Origin: Rhodoferax sp.
GTDB lineage: Bacteria > Pseudomonadota > Gammaproteobacteria > Burkholderiales > Burkholderiaceae_C
Assembly (NCBI GenBank): GCA_028292305.1
Contig: JAQGMQ010000468.1
Location: 1-7,227 of the forward strand
Reading direction: 5' to 3'
DNA length: 7,227 bases
Positions 1 through 3,971 of this stretch are shown piece by piece (position 1 is the stretch's first letter; each line of letters opens with the position of its first letter). The translations under genes were made by a program, and so were the position numbers. Under the pieces are notes generated by a model that saw nothing but the letters and a program-made list of their open reading frames with translations, made no database searches and was not told the DNA's origin.

Positions 1-23
1 ATCCGGGACGCGTGCTGCGCACC

Positions 24-29
24 TAAAAT
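24..29 (+). promoter_or_regulatory. -10-like hexamer of the thyA promoter
   Basis: TAAAAT matches the sigma-70 -10 consensus TATAAT at 5 of 6 positions. It ends 8 nt before the thyA ATG, so transcription would begin at about 35-38, on or next to the start codon. No purine-rich Shine-Dalgarno sequence lies between it and the ATG. A matching -35 hexamer would fall at the window edge (1-6), where none is convincing. Promoter identity is inferred. Confidence 0.45.
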
Positions 30-37
30 TTGCCGAC

Positions 38-880
38 ATGACTATCCCTGTCTCCCGTCCCGTCCGCTCCCAATACGAAGACTTCATGCGCCACGTCGAC
101 AGCACCGGCGTGGCCAAGGGCGACCGCACGGGCACGGGCACCAGGAGCGTGTTCGGCTACCAGATGCGCTTCGACCTGAACGAAGGCTTCCCGCTGGTCA
201 CCACCAAGAAGGTCCACCTGCGTTCGATCATCCAGGAACTGCTGTGGTTCCTCACCGGATCGTCGGACAACAACTGGCTGAAGGAACGCGGCGTGAGCAT
301 CTGGGACGAATGGGCCCGCGCCGACGGCGACCTCGGCCCGGTGTACGGCGTGCAGTGGCGTAGCTGGCCCAAGCCCGACGGCGGCCACATCGACCAGATC
401 GCCGAAGTCATCAAGACGCTCAAGTCCAACCCCGATTCGCGCCGCATCATCGTCAGCGCCTGGAACGTGGCCGAACTCGACAAGATGGCCTTGATGCCTT
501 GCCATGCCTTCTTCCAGTTCTACGTGGCGCCCGCGCAGGCGCCGGGTGAACGCGGCAAACTCAGTTGCCAGCTGTACCAGCGCAGCGCCGACATCTTTTT
601 GGGTGTGCCATTCAACATCGCCAGCTATGCGCTGCTGACGCACATGGTGGCGCAGCAATGCGAGCTCGACGTGGGCGACTTCATCTGGACCGGCGGCGAC
701 TGCCACATCTACAGCAACCACGCCGAACAGGTGGCGCTGCAGTTGAGCCGTGCGCCGTATCCCTACCCCACGCTGCACATCAAACGCAAGCCGGATTCGA
801 TCTTCGACTACGCGTTCGAGGATTTCGAGGTGCGCGACTACCAGTGCCATCCGGCCATCAAGGCGCCCGTCGCGGTGTAG
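38..880 (+). CDS. thyA: Thymidylate synthase ThyA
   Basis: Cytoplasmic thymidylate synthase, which methylates dUMP to dTMP with 5,10-methylene-tetrahydrofolate and releases dihydrofolate. The 280-aa protein is complete and clearly of the ThyA family. R30 sits in the phosphate-binding GDRTGTGT segment. The catalytic cysteine is C155 in LMPCHAFFQF. R135-R136 form the partner-subunit arginine pair, and CQLYQRSADIFLGVPFNIAS begins at 177, including the dUMP-contacting D185 and N193. H223 and Y225 follow in DCHIYSNH. It is somewhat longer than E. coli ThyA (264 aa), partly through a short insert around 164-174 (APAQAPGERG). The ATG at 38 is the natural start: the residues just after it lead straight into the conserved N-terminus, and there is little room upstream. 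folA starts 5 nt downstream, so the two are probably co-transcribed. Confidence 0.97.
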   Translation: MTIPVSRPVRSQYEDFMRHVDSTGVAKGDRTGTGTRSVFGYQMRFDLNEGFPLVTTKKVHLRSIIQELLWFLTGSSDNNWLKERGVSIWDEWARADGDLGPVYGVQWRSWPKPDGGHIDQIAEVIKTLKSNPDSRRIIVSAWNVAELDKMALMPCHAFFQFYVAPAQAPGERGKLSCQLYQRSADIFLGVPFNIASYALLTHMVAQQCELDVGDFIWTGGDCHIYSNHAEQVALQLSRAPYPYPTLHIKRKPDSIFDYAFEDFEVRDYQCHPAIKAPVAV

Positions 881-885
881 CCGGC

Positions 886-1377
886 ATGCCGATCCACCTG
901 ATCTACGCACGCGCCAGGAACGGCGTCATCGGCGCCCGTGGCACCCTGCCCTGGCACCTGCCCGAAGACCTAGCGCACTTCAAGCGCACCACCATGGGCG
1001 CGCCCGTGATCATGGGCCGCAAGACCTGGGATTCGTTGCCGCCGAAGTTCCGCCCCCTGCCCGGCCGGCAGAACATCGTGCTCACGCGCCAGGCCGACTG
1101 GCAGGCCGCGGGCGCCGTGCGGGTGGCCTCCGTGGCCGAAGCCCGCGCGTTGTTCGCCGAGGGCAGCGACGCCTGGGTGATCGGCGGCGCCGAGGTGTAT
1201 GCGCAGGCCCTGCCACTGGCCGACTCGGTGGTGGTGACCGAGATCGACGCCGACTTCGAAGGCGACGCTCATGCGCCTGCGCTGGCAGCGCCGTGGCAAG
1301 AGGTTTCGCGTGCAGCACACACGGCCGCGAACGGCTTGGGCTACAGCTTCGTCGTGTACCGGCGCACGCCCGTCTGA
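886..1377 (+). CDS. folA: Dihydrofolate reductase FolA
   Basis: NADPH-dependent dihydrofolate reductase, regenerating tetrahydrofolate from the dihydrofolate made by ThyA. The protein is 163 aa, typical for chromosomal bacterial DHFR (about 159-165). The substrate pocket motif LPWHLPEDLAHFKRTT spans 21-36, with W23 and the catalytic acid D28. The NADPH-binding motif MGRKTWDSLP spans 43-52 and the second glycine motif VIGGAEVY spans 98-105. T118 in VVVTEID corresponds to the conserved folate-site threonine. The frame stays open upstream to about 565, but homology begins exactly at the ATG at 886, 5 nt after the thyA stop. There is no strong Shine-Dalgarno sequence, so translational coupling to thyA is likely. 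No resistance-type (DfrA/DfrB) features are apparent. Confidence 0.96.
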   Translation: MPIHLIYARARNGVIGARGTLPWHLPEDLAHFKRTTMGAPVIMGRKTWDSLPPKFRPLPGRQNIVLTRQADWQAAGAVRVASVAEARALFAEGSDAWVIGGAEVYAQALPLADSVVVTEIDADFEGDAHAPALAAPWQEVSRAAHTAANGLGYSFVVYRRTPV

Positions 1378-1388
1378 AAACCGAATTC

Positions 1389-1413
1389 AGGGTCTTTCGC
1401 GCTGGAAGACCCT
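1389..1413 (+). terminator. Hairpin after folA, possible terminator
   Basis: A perfect 8-bp stem (AGGGTCTT at 1389-1396 with AAGACCCT at 1406-1413) encloses a 9-nt loop, starting 11 nt after the folA stop codon. It is well placed to end the thyA-folA transcript. No U-run follows on the plus strand (ACTCTCAAATAAAA), so it is not a classic intrinsic terminator. It could instead be a transcript-stabilising 3' hairpin. Confidence 0.5.
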
Positions 1414-1420
1414 ACTCTCA

Positions 1421-1439
1421 AATAAAAGTAATTCTCATC
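1421..1439 (+). promoter_or_regulatory. Fur-box-like operator
   Basis: AATAAAAGTAATTCTCATC agrees with the classical 19-bp Fur consensus GATAATGATAATCATTATC at 12 of 19 positions, counted by eye. It contains the AATTCTCAT half common in betaproteobacterial Fur sites. It directly abuts the -10 hexamer at 1440-1445, where a bound repressor would block RNA polymerase. The stretch is strikingly AT-rich for this window. Iron/Fur control of the downstream run is inferred. Confidence 0.55.
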
Positions 1440-1445
1440 TAGAAT
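1440..1445 (+). promoter_or_regulatory. -10 hexamer of the promoter before the leader ORF
   Basis: TAGAAT matches the -10 consensus at 5 of 6 positions. At a 17-nt spacer the -35 position reads CTCAAA, which is poor. Expected transcription start is near 1452, giving a leader of about 27 nt before the ATG at 1479. It overlaps the likely Fur footprint. Confidence 0.5.
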
Positions 1446-1478
1446 CGGTCGCATCTCAACCATGCGGAAGGTTTTGGC

Positions 1479-1523
1479 ATGTTGGACACTTCGGTTTTCC
1501 CCCGTTGCGGGGCCTGCGCATGA
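1479..1523 (+). CDS. 14-aa leader peptide with Cys-Gly-Ala-Cys motif (putative)
   Basis: This is the first good start codon after the Fur-like promoter. GGAAGG at 1466-1471 lies 7 nt before the ATG and is one of the best Shine-Dalgarno sequences in the window. The ORF encodes MLDTSVFPRCGACA, and its TGA at 1521-1523 overlaps the next ATG (1520) in an ATGA junction. Codons 8-11 run through a perfect 5-bp GC hairpin (CCCCG 1500-1504, CGGGG 1508-1512, loop TTG) that covers the GGGG preceding the next start. Translating the peptide would open this hairpin. The two cysteines suggest cysteine-, redox- or metal-dependent ribosome behaviour, but that is inference. I know of no named leader peptide with this sequence, and chance is a real alternative for so short an ORF. 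Confidence 0.45.
   Translation: MLDTSVFPRCGACA
1500..1512 (+). promoter_or_regulatory. Hairpin sequestering the Shine-Dalgarno of the 70-aa gene
   Basis: CCCCG-TTG-CGGGG is a perfect GC stem of 5 bp with a 3-nt loop. Its 3' arm contains GGGG (1509-1512), the only Shine-Dalgarno-like sequence at a proper distance (7 nt) from the ATG at 1520. It lies wholly inside the leader ORF 1479-1523. Confidence 0.45.
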
Positions 1524-1732
1524 CGCCCACGCAGGCCGCTTTCGACCAACTTCTGGACGAACACATCGCCCTGACCCGCCAATACGGCGCGGTGCAAAAC
1601 AAATGCAGCCACGTGCTGCAGGCCCAACGCGCCGAGATCGCCCGGCTCGAAGCCGAAGTGCTGCGCCTGCGCGCCGCCATGGTGGTGCGCGGCGTGCGCC
1701 GCGCCGATGCGGCCTATACCGAGAAAGCCTGA
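1520..1732 (+). CDS. 70-aa protein resembling the N-terminus of DUF2325 proteins; probably truncated
   Basis: The 70-aa product begins MTPTQAAFDQLLDEHIALTR. From memory of the family, this matches the helical N-terminal segment of Comamonadaceae proteins that carry a C-terminal DUF2325 domain. Residues about 33-56 form a leucine- and charge-patterned helix suited to a coiled coil (AQRAEIARLEAEVLRLRAA). After VVR (55-57) family similarity stops, and the frame ends 13 residues later. Nothing resembling the cysteine-containing DUF2325 domain follows before the next gene. Either this is a 3'-deleted remnant or a stand-alone short form. The frame is open further upstream, but the ATG at 1520 is favoured because it overlaps the leader ORF stop and begins the recognisable sequence. 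The 3' end overlaps the proposed nitroreductase start by 26 nt. The function of the family is unknown to me. Confidence 0.65.
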   Translation: MTPTQAAFDQLLDEHIALTRQYGAVQNKCSHVLQAQRAEIARLEAEVLRLRAAMVVRGVRRADAAYTEKA

Positions 1733-2357
1733 GCACATCGACGCCATCAACTCTTCACTTGAGGACTTCACCATTTCAGACCACCCCACCCCGGCCCAGC
1801 AACACGCGCTCGACCTGCTCTTGTCGCGCAGCTCACCCTGGCCACTGACCGATCCCGCGCCGCCCGATTCGGTGCTGAACCTGGCCTTCGACGCGGCCCT
1901 GCGCGCGCCCGACCATGGCGCGCTGCGGCCCTGGCGTTTCGTCGTGATCCGCGGCGCGGCGCGCGATGCGCTGGGTGACCTGTTCGCCGAAGCCGCGCTG
2001 GCCCGCGACCCGGACGCCAACGCCGAACGCATGCGCGCCAAGGCCCATGCCGCGCCGATCGTGGTGGCGCTCGGCATCCACACCGTGCCCGGCCACAAGG
2101 TGCCAGAGATCGAACAGACAATGACGGTCGCCGCCGGCGCGATGAACCTGCTCAACGCCTTGCACATCCTCGGCTACGGCGGCTTCTGGGCCAGCGGGCC
2201 GAATGCCTACGATACACGTGTGCGCCAGGCGCTCGGCTTCGGGCCGACCGACCGGTTGGCAGGCTTTCTGTACATCGGCACACCGAAGGAGGCGGTACGG
2301 CCGGTGCCGCGGCCGCCGCGCACTGCACACGTGCGCGAATGGCGCGGCCCCGCATGA
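1707..2357 (+). CDS. Nitroreductase family protein, YdjA-like (FMN oxidoreductase)
   Basis: Flavin-dependent NAD(P)H oxidoreductase of the small YdjA branch of the nitroreductase superfamily; the physiological substrate cannot be told from sequence. Positions for the 216-aa reading: RSS at 41-43 and RAPDHGALRPWRF at 66-78 form the FMN/active-site segment, HKVPEIEQ is at 130-137, GYGGFWASG at 156-164 and GFLYIGTP at 186-193. All align in order with E. coli YdjA (183 aa), so the fold is intact. The start is uncertain. The ATG at 1707 overlaps the previous gene, lacks a good Shine-Dalgarno sequence and adds about 25 residues not typical of the family. An in-frame ATT at 1773, preceded by GAGGA at 1761-1765 with 7-nt spacing, is an alternative. 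It sits in the plus-strand run before the 37-aa ORF and alkB. Confidence 0.9.
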   Translation: MRPIPRKPEHIDAINSSLEDFTISDHPTPAQQHALDLLLSRSSPWPLTDPAPPDSVLNLAFDAALRAPDHGALRPWRFVVIRGAARDALGDLFAEAALARDPDANAERMRAKAHAAPIVVALGIHTVPGHKVPEIEQTMTVAAGAMNLLNALHILGYGGFWASGPNAYDTRVRQALGFGPTDRLAGFLYIGTPKEAVRPVPRPPRTAHVREWRGPA

Positions 2358-2368
2358 CGTAAGCCCCG

Positions 2369-2482
2369 ATGGTCGCAGCGACGAAAGTTCCTACACTGGC
2401 CGGCTCACGAAGCCAGCAGAAGGAGCAGAAATTGATCGCCGCTGAAGAACGGGCCTCCCGCCAGGGTGGCCGCGCGCCGTGA
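2369..2482 (+). CDS. 37-aa small protein upstream of and overlapping alkB (putative)
   Basis: An ATG-initiated small ORF fills the gap between the nitroreductase (11 nt upstream) and alkB. Its TGA (2480-2482) overlaps the alkB GTG (2479-2481) as GTGA. The product is basic and hydrophilic, beginning MVAATKVPTLAGSRSQQ and ending RQGGRAP, with a charged middle (KEQKLIAAEERA) likely to be helical. There are no cysteines or membrane segments. By my count 25 of 37 third positions are G or C, which is biased but less so than in the large genes. No strong Shine-Dalgarno sequence precedes the ATG. An in-frame TTG at 2432 has AAGGAG at 2420-2425 with 6-nt spacing, so a 16-residue version is possible. 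I do not recognise the protein. Its likely role is coupling alkB translation, because it runs through the hairpin at 2452-2471. Confidence 0.4.
   Translation: MVAATKVPTLAGSRSQQKEQKLIAAEERASRQGGRAP
2452..2471 (+). promoter_or_regulatory. Hairpin over the alkB Shine-Dalgarno region
   Basis: GGCC (2452-2455) and CCC (2457-2459) pair with GGG (2464-2466) and GGCC (2468-2471) around a 4-nt loop, with one internal T-T mismatch. The 3' arm contains AGGGTGG (2463-2469), the only Shine-Dalgarno-like sequence near the alkB GTG at 2479. The structure lies inside the 37-aa ORF, so ribosomes translating it would expose the alkB start. Confidence 0.4.
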
Positions 2483-3138
2483 ACCTCGACCTGTTTGCGC
2501 CCGACGCATCGCCGGGCGGTGTCGAAGCCATCGGCCCGCAATCGTTCGTGCTGCGCGGCCTGGCCTTGCCCTGCGTGCCGCAGTTGCTGGCCGCGCTGCG
2601 GGGCATCGAGGCCGCGGCCCCGTTTCGCCACCTGGTGACACCGGGCGGCTTCAGCATGTCGGTGGCCACCACCAACTGTGGCACGTTAGGCTGGACCAGC
2701 GACCGCCGCGGCTACCGCTACACGCCGCACGATCCCGACACCGGCCGCGCCTGGCCCGCGCTGCCGGCCGTATTTCTGGCGCTGGCCGCCGAGGCCGCGG
2801 CCCAGGCCGGGTTCGCAGGCTTCGCGCCCGACGCCTGCCTCGTCAACCGCTACCGGCCGGGCACCAAGCTGTCGCTGCACCAGGACAAGGACGAACAGGA
2901 CTACAGCGCGCCCATCGTGTCGGTTTCACTGGGCTTGCCCGCGGTGTTCCAGTTCGGCGGACTGGCCCGCGCCGACCGCCCGGCGCGCGTGCCCCTGCAG
3001 CACGGCGACGTGGTGGTGTGGGGCGGCGTAGACCGGCTGCGCTTCCATGGCGTGTTGCCGTTGAAGCAGGGCCGGCACGCGCTGCTCGGCGAAGAGCGCA
3101 TCAACTTCACTTTCCGAAAGGCCGGCCCGCCACCATAA
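2479..3138 (+). CDS. alkB: AlkB, Fe(II)/2-oxoglutarate-dependent DNA repair dioxygenase
   Basis: Direct-reversal repair enzyme: it oxidatively removes methyl groups such as 1-methyladenine and 3-methylcytosine from DNA and RNA, using Fe(II), O2 and 2-oxoglutarate. The 219-aa protein matches E. coli AlkB (216 aa) along its whole length. The nucleotide-recognition-lid region with MSVATTNCGTLGWTSD is at 60-75. The iron ligands are H134 and D136 (LSLHQDKDE) and H190 (FHG). The 2-oxoglutarate-binding residues are N123 and Y125 (NRY) plus R207 and R213 (RINFTFR), and IVSVSLGLPAVFQFGG spans 146-161. All catalytic residues are present. The start is GTG at 2479, the only usable start codon between the upstream in-frame stop at 2443-2445 and the conserved N-terminus NLDLF. 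No ada gene is adjacent. Its TAA is fused to an ATG (TAATG at 3136-3140). Confidence 0.96.
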   Translation: MNLDLFAPDASPGGVEAIGPQSFVLRGLALPCVPQLLAALRGIEAAAPFRHLVTPGGFSMSVATTNCGTLGWTSDRRGYRYTPHDPDTGRAWPALPAVFLALAAEAAAQAGFAGFAPDACLVNRYRPGTKLSLHQDKDEQDYSAPIVSVSLGLPAVFQFGGLARADRPARVPLQHGDVVVWGGVDRLRFHGVLPLKQGRHALLGEERINFTFRKAGPPP

Positions 3139-3176
3139 TGAAAGTTACGCGCAGCCGCCTGCCCGAGGACGCCTGA
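3138..3176 (+). CDS. 12-aa mini-ORF overlapping the alkB stop (speculative)
   Basis: The ATG at 3138 uses the last A of the alkB TAA (TAATG) and encodes MKVTRSRLPEDA before TGA. It ends 2 nt before the next ATG at 3179. No good Shine-Dalgarno sequence precedes it, so ribosomes terminating on alkB would have to re-initiate. It may be only a stepping stone for ribosomes, or chance. Confidence 0.2.
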   Translation: MKVTRSRLPEDA

Positions 3177-3178
3177 CC

Positions 3179-3206
3179 ATGATCCTTTGCCCATGACCAC
3201 TTGCCC
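3179..3206 (+). repeat. Two 14-bp tandem repeats, each a 5-codon ORF ending in ATGA
   Basis: ATGATCCTTTGCCC (3179-3192) and ATGACCACTTGCCC (3193-3206) agree at 11 of 14 positions, and ATGACG of the next gene follows at once. Each unit encodes a pentapeptide (MILCP, MTTCP) whose TGA overlaps the next ATG. Because 14 is not a multiple of 3, the three ATGs lie in three different frames. The best Shine-Dalgarno sequence (GAGGA, 3165-3169) is placed 9 nt before the first ATG, not before the long gene. Confidence 0.6.
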
Positions 3207-3944
3207 ATGACGCCCCGCCTGTTCGCCGCATCGCTGCTGGCTGCCGCCGCGGCCTTGTTCGCCGACACGGCGGCCGCCGACCCGGGCTACTACGTGGTCA
3301 CCATCTACAACGACCCGGGCCTGCGCACCGTCGATTTTCGCTACTGGAACGTGTCCCGCCACAACCGGCCCACCACCACCTGGCCCGAGGTCGGCTTCGG
3401 CTGGAACGTCAACGGCGACTGGTACACCGAGGTCTTCGTGAGCTACATCGGCAGCTCGCGCTTGCCCACCGAACTCAGCACCGTAAACTGGCAGAACGAC
3501 CTGCTGCTGACGCATGGCCAGTACCCCTTCGACCTGGCGATCCACACCCAGCTGGCCGTGGGCGACAGCCACGCCGAAGGCCGCACGTTTGAATTCGGAC
3601 CCGCGCTGCAGACCGACTTCGGCCGCACCCAGGTCAATGCGAATGTGTTTTTTGAACGCGGCCTGGGTGCGCTGGCCTCCGAGCCGACGCAGCTCAAATA
3701 CCAGTGGCAATTGCGCCACCGCTGGCGCCCGGGCCTGCATTTCGGGGCGCAGGGTTTCGGCGAACTCGGCCCGTGGGACCATTGGTCACCACGCGATGAC
3801 CAGTCGCACCGGGCTGGCCCGGCCTTGTTCGGCAGCGTGCCCGCGGGGCCGGGCACGATCGGCTGGCAGGCGGCCTACCTGACGGGATCGACCTACGGCC
3901 GCCATGGCCACATGCTGAGCCTGCGCGTGAAGTACGACTACTGA
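3207..3944 (+). CDS. Predicted outer-membrane beta-barrel protein with signal peptide
   Basis: A 245-aa exported protein of unknown function. Residues 1-24 form a Sec signal peptide: a basic start (MTPR), an alanine/leucine core and a probable cleavage after TAAA before DPGYY. The mature part has no long hydrophobic helix. It shows alternating polar and aromatic stretches (TVDFRYWNVS, PEVGFGWNVNGDWYTEVFVSYIG, FEFGPALQTDF, VNANVFFERG) and ends KYDY with a C-terminal aromatic, the pattern expected of an outer-membrane barrel recognised by the Bam machinery. I recognise no specific family or substrate. ATG 3207 is the last of three ATGA-linked starts and has no Shine-Dalgarno sequence of its own. 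An in-frame TTG at 3201 would add two residues. It closes the plus-strand run, 68 nt after alkB. Confidence 0.8.
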   Translation: MTPRLFAASLLAAAAALFADTAAADPGYYVVTIYNDPGLRTVDFRYWNVSRHNRPTTTWPEVGFGWNVNGDWYTEVFVSYIGSSRLPTELSTVNWQNDLLLTHGQYPFDLAIHTQLAVGDSHAEGRTFEFGPALQTDFGRTQVNANVFFERGLGALASEPTQLKYQWQLRHRWRPGLHFGAQGFGELGPWDHWSPRDDQSHRAGPALFGSVPAGPGTIGWQAAYLTGSTYGRHGHMLSLRVKYDY

Positions 3945-3971
3945 GCCTGCCGCTCCCAGTGGGCTGCAGCG

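Noticed and set aside
23..910. A 295-codon open frame on the minus strand across thyA
   Set aside because: It is antisense to a fully conserved thymidylate synthase, and its composition is typical of a reverse-strand shadow.
1439..2167. A 242-codon minus-strand frame opposite the 70-aa gene and the nitroreductase
   Set aside because: It lies opposite the YdjA-like nitroreductase and has low-complexity Ala/Ser/Arg composition. No family is recognisable.
2466..3176. A 236-codon plus-strand frame overlapping alkB
   Set aside because: It is very Arg/Ala/Gly-rich with no motifs, out of frame with an intact AlkB.
3945..3971. Possible shared terminator between the convergent barrel-protein and recQ genes
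   Set aside because: Only a weak CCC-AGT-GGG stem is visible, with no U-run on either strand.
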